Below, one piece after another: positions 53,158 to 61,603 of a stretch of DNA of 64,000 nt. Under the pieces are notes generated by a model. The model made no database searches and was not told the origin of the DNA. It saw nothing but the letters and a program-made list of their open reading frames with translations. The translations under genes were made by a program, and so were the position numbers. This stretch comes from Agromyces mangrovi (GTDB lineage Bacteria > Actinomycetota > Actinomycetes > Actinomycetales > Microbacteriaceae): positions 2,356,001 through 2,420,000 of the forward strand of contig NZ_AP027737.1 in assembly GCF_030296695.1 (NCBI RefSeq), in the 5' to 3' direction. How positions within the stretch are numbered: position 1 is the first letter of the stretch; every line of letters starts with the position of its first letter.

Positions 53158-54129
53158 ATGGTCCGCACGGTTCCGACCTGCACCGGCGAGGTGCAGGCGG
53201 AACGCCTCGGCACGACCCTGATCCACGAGCACCTGTTCGTGGGGCACCAGGAGCTCGACCTGAACCTGCCCCACCCCGAGTGGGACGAGCAGGATGCGGT
53301 GGAGCGGGCCGTGACCGGACTCGAGCGCCTGCACGCGCTCGGCGTGCGGACCGTCGTCGACCTCACGGTGCCGGGGCTCGGCCGCGACGTCGCACGCGTG
53401 CGGCGCGTGGCCGAGCGGGTGCCCGTCGAGATCGTGGTCGCCACGGGGTACTACACCGCCGACGTGCTGCCGCATGCGATCCGCCTGCACGGTCCGGGGC
53501 GCCTGGTCGACGGTCCCGACCCGCTCGAGCAGCTGTTCGTCGGTGACATCGAACGGGGCATCGCGGGCACGGGCGTCCGCGCCGGCATGCTCAAGGTCGT
53601 CACCGACGTCGAGGGGTTCACGCCGGACGTGCGGCGCGTGTGGGAGGCCGCGGCCGCGGCGCACCTGCGCACGGGCGTGCCGATCACGACGCACTCGCAC
53701 GCGCGGTCGGGCGGGGGACGCGAACAGCAGCGGATGCTCCGCGAGCTGGGCGTACCCCTCGACCGGGTCGTGATCGGGCACAGCGGCGACTCGACCGACC
53801 TCGACCACCTGCGCGAGCTCGCCGACGCGGGCTCGTACCTCGGGTTCGACCGGTTCGGCATGGCGCACGTGGCATCCGATGACGACCGCGTGCGCATGCT
53901 GCTCGCGCTGCTCGAGCTCGGGTACGCCGAGCGCATCGTGCTCTCGCACGACGCCGCGTTCTTCAGCCGCGTGACGCCGCCGTCGTGGCGCGCCGCGCAC
54001 GCGCCCGACTGGCACATGGAGCACCTCTTCACGGGCATCCTGCCCCGGCTGCGCGACGCGGGCGTCGACGAGGCGACGATCGAGCAGCTGCTCGTCGAGA
54101 ACCCGCGGCGCGTGCTCGCGGGGGCGTGA
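53158..54129 (+). CDS. phosphotriesterase-family hydrolase (lactonase-like)
   Basis: 323 residues. The binuclear-metal ligands of the phosphotriesterase family are visible: HEHL at 23-26, the carboxylated Lys in GMLKVVTD near 140, THSHA near 177, IGHSGD near 206 and LSHDAAFF near 263. Family members are commonly lactonases. It is the last gene of the TRAP operon. A role in opening a lactone such as quinide (quinic acid lactone) would fit the pathway but is not shown by the sequence. No signal peptide. Confidence 0.82.
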   Translation: MVRTVPTCTGEVQAERLGTTLIHEHLFVGHQELDLNLPHPEWDEQDAVERAVTGLERLHALGVRTVVDLTVPGLGRDVARVRRVAERVPVEIVVATGYYTADVLPHAIRLHGPGRLVDGPDPLEQLFVGDIERGIAGTGVRAGMLKVVTDVEGFTPDVRRVWEAAAAAHLRTGVPITTHSHARSGGGREQQRMLRELGVPLDRVVIGHSGDSTDLDHLRELADAGSYLGFDRFGMAHVASDDDRVRMLLALLELGYAERIVLSHDAAFFSRVTPPSWRAAHAPDWHMEHLFTGILPRLRDAGVDEATIEQLLVENPRRVLAGA

Positions 54130-54199
54130 GATGCCGGCGGCCTGCACAGTGCCCGTGCCGCTCCCGGGCGGCGGGGTCGCCGAGAACTAGGGTGGAATC

Positions 54200-54840
54200 G
54201 TGAGCGAACAACCGGTGGTCCGCCAGCGCGATCCCGAGCGCACCCGCGAGGACCTCCTCACGGTCGCCACCGAGGCCTTCGCCGAGTCGGGCTACTCGGG
54301 CACCCGCGTCGACGAGATCGCCGAGCGCACCCGCACGACGAAGCGGATGATCTACTACTACTTCGGCGGCAAGGAACAGCTGTACATGGCCGTGCTCGAG
54401 CGCGCCTACCGCAGCATCCGCGAGGCCGAGCAGGCCCTGCACGTCGGCGACCTCGAGCCCGTCGAGGGCTTCGCCGGCTCGCCGAGCTCACGTACGACCA
54501 CCACCTCGCGCACACCGACTTCATCCGCCTGGTGTCGATCGAGAACATCCACCGCGGCAACTTCATCCGCCGCCTCGACTCGCTGCGCGAGCTCAACCAG
54601 CCCGCGCTCGGCGTGCTCGACGGCGTGCTCGAGCGCGGCCGCGCCGACGGCAGCCTGCGCGACGACGTCGATGCGCTCGACGTGCACCTCGTGATCAGCT
54701 CGTACTGCTTCTTCCAGGTCGCCAACCAGTACACGTTCGGCTACCTGTTCGACCGCGACCTGCTCGCGGCCGACCGCCGCGACCACTACCGCGCGATGAT
54801 CGGCGACGTGGTCGTCGGCTGGGTCGGCCGCGAGCGCTGA
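54200..54840 (+). CDS. TetR-family transcriptional regulator (frameshifted)
   Basis: 213 residues after correction. N-terminal helix-turn-helix: RTREDLLTVATEAFAESGY, GTRVDEIAERTRTTKRMIYYYFGGKEQL (residues 14-61), and a ligand domain with LAHTDFIRLVSIENIHRGNF and FFQVANQYTFGYLF. The frame breaks in the GCCGG at 54473-54477; one added base gives VEGFARLAELTYDHH. It is close to but separate from the TRAP operon and is a plausible regulator of the quiC/TRAP divergon, acting as a ligand-responsive repressor. Confidence 0.87.
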
Positions 54841-54842
54841 GG

Positions 54843-56405
54843 TCAGCCGGCGGCGTTGGTCGTCTCGAGCCAGCCGCGCGGGTTCTCCTCGGTCTCGGCG
54901 TTGCGGCGCTCGAGCTCGGCCGCGAGCTCCGCCGCCACGTCGGGGTACTTCGCGAGCACGTCGTACGACTCGCTCGGGTCGGCCTCGAGGTCGAACAGCC
55001 ACGGCCCCTGCGTGAACGGGCTGGCGAACGACGTGCCGCTGATCGTGTAGAGGTACGGCTGCTCCGCGTAGTACTTGAAGCGGCCGTCGCTCACGGCGAG
55101 CAGGCTCTTGCTCGCGTAGGAGTAGTAGTACTCGCTGACGGTGTCGCCGGTTCCCCCGAGGACCGAGGCCATGCTCGTGCCGTCGAGCGCGCGGTCGGTC
55201 GGCGCGGGGAGGTCGAGCCAGTCGAGCAGCGTCGGCAGCACGTCGGTGCCCATCGCCATGGTGTCGACGGTCCGCCCGCCCTCGAGGCCGTCGGGCCAGT
55301 GCACGAGGAAGGGCACGCGCGTGCCGCCCTCGGAGATCATGCCCTTGCGGCCGCGGTGGTCGCCGGCGTCGCCCTGGAACCAGGGCCCGTTGTCGCTCGT
55401 GACCATGATGATCGTGTTCTCGAGCTGGCCCGTGGACTCGAGCTCGTCGACGATGCGGCCGATGCCGTCGTCGAGCCCCTCGACGACGTCGCCGTAGAGG
55501 CCGGCGTCCGAGCGGCCCTCGTTCTCTTCGGCCGCGAAAAGCGGCTCGTGCGGGAAGTTGTGCGCGAAGTAGAGGAAGAACGGGTCCTCGGTCTCGGCGG
55601 CGTCGGCGACGAACTCCACCGCGCGGTCGGTGTAGAGCGCGTCGAGCTCGGTCTGGTCGACGGTCTCGAGCACGACCTCGTCGTTCTCGTAGATCTGGAA
55701 CGGCACCATGTCGTTCGAGTACCGCGAACCGAGGAACGAGTCGAACCCGAAGTCGTTCGGGAGCGAGCCCTCGGTGTCGCCGATGTGCCACTTGCCGATC
55801 ATGCCGGTCTCGTAGCCCGAGGCCCGGAGCACGTCGGGGATCGTGATCTCGGCCTGGGTCAGGCCGAAGGTGCCCGACACGACGTTGATCAGGTTGCTGA
55901 CGCCCTCGCTGGGGAACAGCACGTCGGGCACGGCGGCGCGGGGCGCGAGGCGGCCGGTGAGGAGCGCGGCGCGCGAGGGGGTGCAGACGGCGGAGGGCGA
56001 GTGGTAGTTCGTCATGACGACGCCGGCCTCGGCGAGGGCGTCGAGGTTCGGCGTCTCGATAGGGGTGTCGCCCATGAATCCGAGGTCGCCGTAGCCGAGG
56101 TCGTCGTAGTGCACGAGGATCACGTTGGGCGACTCGCCGGAGGTCGCCGCCGTCGTGCTGAGGCGGTTGGTGAGGTACTCCTCCTTCAGTGCCTCGTGCT
56201 CGGGGGAGTCGTCGGGGCGGTTCGTGAGGAGCTCGAAGGCGATGTAGCCGAGGCCGGCGACGAGCAGCAGCGCGGGAAGCGCGAGCACGAGGCCGGTGGC
56301 CTTCAGGATGCGCCTGCCGAGCCCCTTCCGGTGCTTCCGCTTCGCGGTGGCGGGAGCGTCGTGGTCGGGTGTCGACGCAGGGGCGGCGGGCTGGTCGTTC
56401 GCCAT
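54843..56405 (-). CDS. membrane-anchored sulfatase
   Basis: 520 residues. One N-terminal membrane segment after a basic cytoplasmic tail (ATGLVLALPALLLVAGLGYIAF near residues 34-56) leaves the enzyme outside the cell. The sulfatase signature CTPSRAALLTGR starts at Cys141, the residue converted to formylglycine. NVILVHYDDLGYGDLG supplies the metal Asp residues, GMIGKWHIG and DNGPWFQG further conserved parts. It is a type I sulfatase acting on an extracellular sulfate ester. A formylglycine-generating enzyme must be encoded elsewhere. Substrate not determined. Confidence 0.9.
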   Translation of the reverse strand: MANDQPAAPASTPDHDAPATAKRKHRKGLGRRILKATGLVLALPALLLVAGLGYIAFELLTNRPDDSPEHEALKEEYLTNRLSTTAATSGESPNVILVHYDDLGYGDLGFMGDTPIETPNLDALAEAGVVMTNYHSPSAVCTPSRAALLTGRLAPRAAVPDVLFPSEGVSNLINVVSGTFGLTQAEITIPDVLRASGYETGMIGKWHIGDTEGSLPNDFGFDSFLGSRYSNDMVPFQIYENDEVVLETVDQTELDALYTDRAVEFVADAAETEDPFFLYFAHNFPHEPLFAAEENEGRSDAGLYGDVVEGLDDGIGRIVDELESTGQLENTIIMVTSDNGPWFQGDAGDHRGRKGMISEGGTRVPFLVHWPDGLEGGRTVDTMAMGTDVLPTLLDWLDLPAPTDRALDGTSMASVLGGTGDTVSEYYYSYASKSLLAVSDGRFKYYAEQPYLYTISGTSFASPFTQGPWLFDLEADPSESYDVLAKYPDVAAELAAELERRNAETEENPRGWLETTNAAG

Positions 56406-56531
56406 TGAAGTCGGCCTTTCGGGGTTCGGCACGCGCGAGTGGGGAGCGTGCCGCTGGTTCGGGACCGGACAAGTGTGACCGGTAGGCGCTCCAAAACCAA
56501 ATTGCCTTCTGGTTTCGCCTCGGACGCTCCG

Positions 56532-56589
56532 CGAGTCGTCATGAAGTGCCGGAATTCCGGCGCCCGAAGCGGCACTTCATGACGACTCG
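56532..56589. repeat. 58-base palindromic element B, copy 2
   Basis: Arms CGAGTCGTCATGAAGTGCCG and its exact complement (20 of 20) around an 18-base centre ending GCCCGAAG. It lies in the 319-base region 56406-56724 between divergent 5' ends, which holds no gene, so it cannot be a simple terminator. Copy 1 is at 38052-38109. Confidence 0.85.
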
Positions 56590-56724
56590 GCGAGGGAGCA
56601 GGGCGCCGCCGAGTCCCGCTGACTGGAACACGCTCCCGCTGGCTGGGACGACGCTGGCCGGGGCATCCGCTCGCCTCGTACGTTCGCCCCAACGGCCTCA
56701 CGCAATCGATCAAGGGAGATCACA

Positions 56725-57722
56725 GTGGAACGACTCGTACGATCAGGAATCGGCCTGCTTGCCGCGGCCGCGCTCGGCGCGGGCGTGGTCACCGCGACCG
56801 CCGGCTTCGGGGGCAGGCCCCGGCCGCACCCGGCAACGGCAACGGCAACGGCCTCGGCGGCCAGCCGACCACCATCAGCGAGGTCTACCAGGACCCGATC
56901 ACCGACTACGGCGTCTGTCGCGGCGTCGACCCGGTCTGCTACAACGACTGGGGCAACGGTTGGGAGGAGGGCGACGACGCCCCGCGCATCCTCATCTGGA
57001 GCCACACGCCGGGCCCGCGCCACGCGCACCTCGGCGACCGGCTCGGCGAGGGCCTGAACCCGCCGCTGAACGAGACCAACGTCGCCCAGGCGGCACTCGT
57101 CGAGTGGGCGGCCGATCGCGGCATCGAGGCCGACTACACCGAGGACCTCGGCAGCTTCACCCGCCTGAACAACTACAACGCGGTCGTGTTCCTCAGCGCG
57201 AACCGCGACACGCTCGACGACACCGCGCAGACCAACCTGAAGCAGTTCGTGCGGCGCGGTGGCGGCTTCGTGGGCATCCACAACGCCTTCGGCGCCGAGT
57301 ACCACTGGCCGTGGTACGAGGGGCTGCTCGGCGGGGCGAACTTCTACGACCACGCGCCGAACCGCGACGGCACCGTCGAGACCATCAACGGCAACGACGT
57401 GTCGACCGAGTTCATGCCCGACGAGTGGGAGTTCAAGGACGAGTGGTACAACCTCGTGCCGTACCCGAGCTACGTGAACGTGCTGCTCGAGGTCGACGAG
57501 GACACGAGCCTCAACGGACGCGACTCCGGTCACCCCGGGCACGGCGAGGAGCACGCGGTGAGCTGGTGCCACTACTACGACGGCGGCAAGGCGTGGCTCA
57601 CCACGCTCGGCCACAACGTCGACGTCTGGACGGGCGGCGCCACCAACGACGAGTTCTTCCAGGACCACGTCATGGCGGGCCTCGAGTCGGCGATCGGCAT
57701 GCAGCCCTTCTGCACCCTCTGA
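56725..57722 (+). CDS. secreted ThuA-like domain protein (frameshifted)
   Basis: 332 residues after correction, from GTG 56725 (AAGGGAGATCACA upstream). A signal peptide (GLLAAAALGAGVVTATAG) is followed by a Gly/Asn linker and the ThuA-like domain: APRILIWSHTPGPRHAH, YNAVVFLSANRDTLDD, LKQFVRRGGGFVGIHNAFGAEYHWPWYEGLLGG and WCHYYDGGKAWLTTLGHN. The frame breaks at GGGGG 56809-56813; one more G gives FGGQAPAAPGNG. ThuA-like domains occur in trehalose and other carbohydrate systems; the secreted, single-domain form has no assigned substrate. Confidence 0.85.
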
Positions 57723-57742
57723 CGGTTCGTCCGTCGCACGCG

Positions 57743-57773
57743 GCCCGGCCCCTGGTTCGATCGGGGGCCGGGC
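57743..57773. terminator. hairpin between convergent genes
   Basis: GCCCGGCCCC and its complement GGGGCCGGGC around an eleven-base loop, 20 bases after the ThuA-like stop codon, with the SDR gene converging from the right. No T-run. Confidence 0.7.
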
Positions 57774-57840
57774 TTCGGCGTGCGCGGGCCCGTAGTCGAC
57801 GGCGAGTTGCGGGCGGTGCGAGCGGATGCCTCGGGGCCGG

Positions 57841-58598
57841 TCAGCCCCGCAGGCCCGTGGCGTACGGCATGAGCACGTCGTGCACGCCGCCGTCGACGAG
57901 GAGGTCGACGCCCGTCACGTACGACGCGCCCTCGCCCACGAGGAACGCGACGGCGTCCGCGACGTCCTCCGGCGCGCCCATGCGCCCGAGCGGGATGCGG
58001 CCGGCGCGGGCCTCGCGCAGCTCGGCGTCGTGCGCCGCGGGGGAGAGCGGGGTGAGGATCATGCCGGGCGACACGCTCGCCGCGCGCACGCCCGCCGGCG
58101 CCCACTCGAGTGCGAGCTGGCGCACCATGGCCGACACGGCCGCCTTCGACGCGCTGTACGCGCCGAGGGCGGGCAGCGGATGCCTCGCGGCGATCGAGGA
58201 GACCGCGACGAACGCGCCCCGGGTCTCGCGCAGCCACGGGTCGGCGGCGCGGGCGAGCAGCCAGGTGGCGCGCGTGTTCACCGCGAACGTCTCCTCGTAG
58301 TCGGCGAGGTCGGTGTCGAGCAGGCGGCCGGGGCGGATGATGCCGGCGTTCGCGACCACGACGTCGAGCCCGTCGAGCCCTTCGGCCGCCGCCCGCACGA
58401 CCGCGTCGGCGGCGTCGGGCGTGCCGAGGTCGCCGGGGGCGTCGACGGCCCGCACGCCCGACGCGCGGAGGAGTCGAGCACCTCCGAGGCATCCGTCTGC
58501 TGCCGATGCCCCACGGCGACATCGGCGCCGTCGGCGGCGAGTCGGCGCGCGATCGCGAGGCCGATGCCGCTGGTCGCTCCGGTGACGAGTGCCTTCAT
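57841..58598 (-). CDS. short-chain dehydrogenase/reductase (frameshifted)
   Basis: 252 residues after correction. The start is MKALVTGATSGIG (minus strand ATG 58598, GGGAGG upstream); the remainder includes VVANAGIIRPGRLL, the catalytic YSASKAAVS and SPGMILTPLSP. The TGATSGIG cofactor motif at residues 6-13 and the catalytic part are in different frames; a single added base near 58470 joins LDS to LRASGVRAVD. Last gene of the minus-strand TRAP cluster, coupled to the flavoprotein gene by ATGA. NAD(P)-dependent oxidoreductase for a pathway intermediate. Confidence 0.87.
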
Positions 58599-59950
58599 GG
58601 GTGCCTCCCGCAGAGGGTGGTCGCGGCGATGCGTCCGAAGACGAGCGCCTTGGTGAGGGCCGAGCCGGTCATGTAGCCGGGGCCGTGGAAGCCGCCCGTG
58701 ACCTCGCCCGCGGCCGTGAGTCCGCGTATGCGGGTGCCGTCGACGCGGACGACGTCGGCATTCGGCGCGATGCGCAGGCCACCGTAGGTCGACGACATGA
58801 GGGTCTTCGCGGGGTAGGCGTGGAACGGCGGGCGGTCGATCGGCGTGGGGGTGCCGCCACCGTTGACGAGGCCCGAACGGCCGGCCGACTCTCCGCGCGC
58901 GAGGGCGGCGTTGTAGTCGTCGACCGTACGCGCGAGGCCGTCCGGGTCGATGCCCGCGGCGTCGGCGAGCGCGGTGATCGTGTCGGCGGTGACGATGCGG
59001 CCCTTGCGTTCGAGGGCGCGGATGTCGGAGAGCGGCGCGCCGGGCACCGACTTCGCCATGACGCGGGCATCGAAGACCTCGTACCCCATGCCGCCGGGCT
59101 GCTCGAGGCAGCTCGCGCCGATGGCCTTGTAGCTGGACGCCTCGTCGGCGAAGCGCTCGCCGCGGGCGTTCACGACGATGGCGCCGAGGTAGAACGCCGA
59201 GAGCAGCTCGTGCTCGGCGTCGGTCGTGAGCGGGTGCGAGCCGAACGTGCCGGAGACGAATCCGACGTCGAGCACGTCGGCGCCGAGCCGCCACGCCATG
59301 CGCAGGCCGTCGCCGGTGTTGCCGGCACCACCGTAGGGGATCGCGGCGAGCTGCTCGGGGGCGAACCGGCGCAGCAGGTCGGGCGAGCGGCTGAAGCCGC
59401 CGGTCGCGAGCACGACGCCGCGCCGGGCCTGGATCACCTGGCCGGTCGGCGCCGCGGCCACGCCGGTCACCCGCCCCGAGGCGTCGACCACGAGCCGCTC
59501 GGCCGCGCGGCCGGTCAGCACGTTGGCCTCCGGGTCGTCGGCGAGGCCCGCGGCCAGCACCCGCAGGAGCCCCGCGATGTCGTAGCGGTGGCTGCGGGGC
59601 CGGCGCATGCCCGCGCTGATCGTGAGCAGCTCGGGCGCGAACCCGCGGCGCTCCAGCCACGCGCGGCTCGCGTCCTGCTCGGCGACGAGCGCGTCGAGCA
59701 GCGCGGAGTCGGCGAAGCCGGCGGCCTCCTCGGCGAGCTCGGCGCGGAATGCGTCGTCGTGGTCGTCGACGCCCGCGTCGCGCTGTGCGGGCGTGCCGGC
59801 GAAGGCGAACCATCCGCCGCTCATCGCCGTGCTGCCGCCCAGCTCGGGCCGTGCTTCGAGCAGGGTGACGGATGCTCCGGCCTCGCGCGCGACCGTGGCG
59901 GCGACGAGGCCCGCGAGCCCGCCGCCCACCACGACCACGTCGACTGTCAT
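58595..59950 (-). CDS. FAD-dependent flavoprotein (fumarate reductase/3-ketosteroid dehydrogenase-like)
   Basis: 451 residues. The N-terminal FAD motif GGGLAG at residues 9-14, LLEARPELGGSTAMSGGWF, GVVLATGGFSRSPDLL, GGAGNTGDGLRMAWRLGA and the C-terminal STYGGLRIAPNADVVRVDG, GLTAAGEVTGGFHGPGYMTGSAL give the flavoprotein family of succinate dehydrogenase/fumarate reductase. Single-subunit members include tricarballylate and 3-ketosteroid dehydrogenases, which desaturate rings. That would suit dehydrogenation of a hydroaromatic substrate here, but is inferred. Coupled to Gfo/Idh/MocA and SDR genes by ATGA overlaps. Confidence 0.85.
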   Translation of the reverse strand: MTVDVVVVGGGLAGLVAATVAREAGASVTLLEARPELGGSTAMSGGWFAFAGTPAQRDAGVDDHDDAFRAELAEEAAGFADSALLDALVAEQDASRAWLERRGFAPELLTISAGMRRPRSHRYDIAGLLRVLAAGLADDPEANVLTGRAAERLVVDASGRVTGVAAAPTGQVIQARRGVVLATGGFSRSPDLLRRFAPEQLAAIPYGGAGNTGDGLRMAWRLGADVLDVGFVSGTFGSHPLTTDAEHELLSAFYLGAIVVNARGERFADEASSYKAIGASCLEQPGGMGYEVFDARVMAKSVPGAPLSDIRALERKGRIVTADTITALADAAGIDPDGLARTVDDYNAALARGESAGRSGLVNGGGTPTPIDRPPFHAYPAKTLMSSTYGGLRIAPNADVVRVDGTRIRGLTAAGEVTGGFHGPGYMTGSALTKALVFGRIAATTLCGRHP

Positions 59951-61038
59951 CGTGCGTCGCGCCCGGGGGTGCCGGGGGAATCGCGGAAGTCCGCGAGCTC
60001 GACGGTCGCGCCGCGCTCGGCGGCGAGCCGGGCGGCCTCGACGAGGGCGAGCGACTCGGCCGCGTCGGCCGCGCTCGCGATCGGAGCGGTCGCGCCGCGC
60101 ACGACCTCGACGAAGTGGTCGAGCTGGCGCGAGTACGAGTCGCCGGCCGCCGCCTGCGCGTACCGGCGCTGCATGGGCCTGCGCCACTCGCCCTCGACGC
60201 CGGCCGGGTAGCCGTAGGCGGCGAGGTCGGGGATCGAGAGCGCGCCCGCGGTGCCCGTGATGCAGTACGCGTACGCGTCGCGCGTGAACGGGAAATCGGG
60301 GATGTCGCCGCTGCCCTGGTCCCACCCCCAGGGCGAGGCGCCGGCGTCGGTCGCGAGGAAGCTCCCGATCGCGCCGCCGGCGAAGGTCAGGTTCACGGCC
60401 GCGGTGTCCTCGACGGGCAGGTTGCGGATCGCGTTGCCGGTGGTCGCCTGCACGGCGGTCACCTCGCCCAGGAGGTGCCGCAGCAGGTCGAGGTCGTGGA
60501 TGAGGTTGATGAGCATGACGCCGGCACCGGGGGAGCGGTGCCACTCCTCGTCGAAGTAGGCGTCGTGCTTGCGCGCGGCCCACATGCCGCTGACAGCGAC
60601 GATGCGGCCCAGCTCCCCTGCGGCGAGCACCGAGCGGGCGGCCGCGATCGACGGGTGGTGACGTCGGTGGTGGCCGACGAGCAGGGTGCCCGCGGTGCGC
60701 GCGACGGCGTCGGCGAGGCGGCGCGCCTCGAGGTACGAGGTCGCGACGGGCTTCTCCACGAGCACGGCGACCCCCGCCTCGAGGCAGTCGATGGCGGTGT
60801 CGACGTGCAGCGCGTTCGGGTTCGCGATGACGACGGCGTCGACCGCGCCGGCCGCCAGCAGTTCGTGGTGGTCGGCGAAGGCGGATGCCCCGTCGAACGC
60901 GTCCGCGGCACCGGGGCGCGGGTCGGCGACGGCCATGAGTTCGGTCGACGGATGCCGCTGGACCAGCCGTGCGTGCTTCGCACCCATGAACCCCGCGCCG
61001 ACCAGGCCGACGCGGATCGGGGACGGCTCGACGGTCAT
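59947..61038 (-). CDS. Gfo/Idh/MocA-family oxidoreductase
   Basis: 363 residues. NAD(P)-binding motif GLVGAGFMGAKHA near residues 10-22, NPNALHVDTAIDCLEAG, the EKPVAT motif near residue 95 and a C-terminal beta domain (DTAAVNLTFAGGAIGSFLATD, YCITGTAGALSIPDL). It oxidises a polyol, sugar or cyclitol; some inositol and quinate-type substrates are used by the family. Overlaps the AroQ-like gene by ATGA on one side and the flavoprotein gene on the other. Confidence 0.88.
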   Translation of the reverse strand: MTVEPSPIRVGLVGAGFMGAKHARLVQRHPSTELMAVADPRPGAADAFDGASAFADHHELLAAGAVDAVVIANPNALHVDTAIDCLEAGVAVLVEKPVATSYLEARRLADAVARTAGTLLVGHHRRHHPSIAAARSVLAAGELGRIVAVSGMWAARKHDAYFDEEWHRSPGAGVMLINLIHDLDLLRHLLGEVTAVQATTGNAIRNLPVEDTAAVNLTFAGGAIGSFLATDAGASPWGWDQGSGDIPDFPFTRDAYAYCITGTAGALSIPDLAAYGYPAGVEGEWRRPMQRRYAQAAAGDSYSRQLDHFVEVVRGATAPIASAADAAESLALVEAARLAAERGATVELADFRDSPGTPGRDAR

Positions 61039-61508
61039 CTCGCGGGGATCGGGCGGTGCGCGACGGCGTCGGTCGCGAGCATGCGGTGCGCGGCTCGAAT
61101 CGCCAGTTCGTAGCCGAACGGCCCGGCGCCCGCGATGACGGCGTCCACGACGCTCGAGATGATCGAGTGGCGGTGCAGGTCGTCGCGACGGTGGATGTTC
61201 GTCAGGTGCAGCTCCACGACCGGCGTGCGGAGGATCTTCACGGAGTCGAGCAGCGGCACCGAGCGGAACGACAGGCCCGCGGGGTTCAGCACCACCGCGG
61301 CATCCGTTCGGTAGGCCTCGTGCACCCACTCGATCAGCTGGTGCTCGGCGTTCGACTGGCGGAAGCGCAGGTCGACATCGAGCTCGTCGGCGATGCGCGT
61401 GCACTCGCCCTCGATCTCGGCGAGCGTCGTGGTGCCGTACAGGTGCGGTTCGCGTACGCCGAGCATGTTCAGGTTCGGGCCGTTGAGGACGTGGAGCGGC
61501 GGTTTCAT
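61035..61508 (-). CDS. type II 3-dehydroquinase-like protein with altered active-site loop
   Basis: 157 residues with the type II dehydroquinase fold: LNGPNLNMLG (residues 8-17), Arg19 and Tyr24 in REPHLYG, RQSNAEHQLI, and VVELHLTNIH (Glu99, His101). The substrate loop normally reading NPGAYTHTS reads NPAGLSFRS (residues 75-83), so Gly77 becomes Ala and the substrate-binding His81 becomes Phe. Numbering coincides with the Mycobacterium tuberculosis enzyme. It may act on a different hydroaromatic acid. First of four coupled genes after the TRAP binding protein. Confidence 0.85.
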   Translation of the reverse strand: MKPPLHVLNGPNLNMLGVREPHLYGTTTLAEIEGECTRIADELDVDLRFRQSNAEHQLIEWVHEAYRTDAAVVLNPAGLSFRSVPLLDSVKILRTPVVELHLTNIHRRDDLHRHSIISSVVDAVIAGAGPFGYELAIRAAHRMLATDAVAHRPIPAR

Positions 61509-61603
61509 GGGGAGCCCTTCGTTCAGGCGCGTGACGGGACGATCGGGGCGGACGGGCGGGATGCGGCGGTCGATCGCCGCCGCATCCCGTCGTCCTGGTC
61601 CGA

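Noticed and set aside
54200..54840. TetR gene as a decayed pseudogene
   Set aside because: Both halves are well conserved and one base at 54474 restores the full length; seven other genes show the same kind of break.
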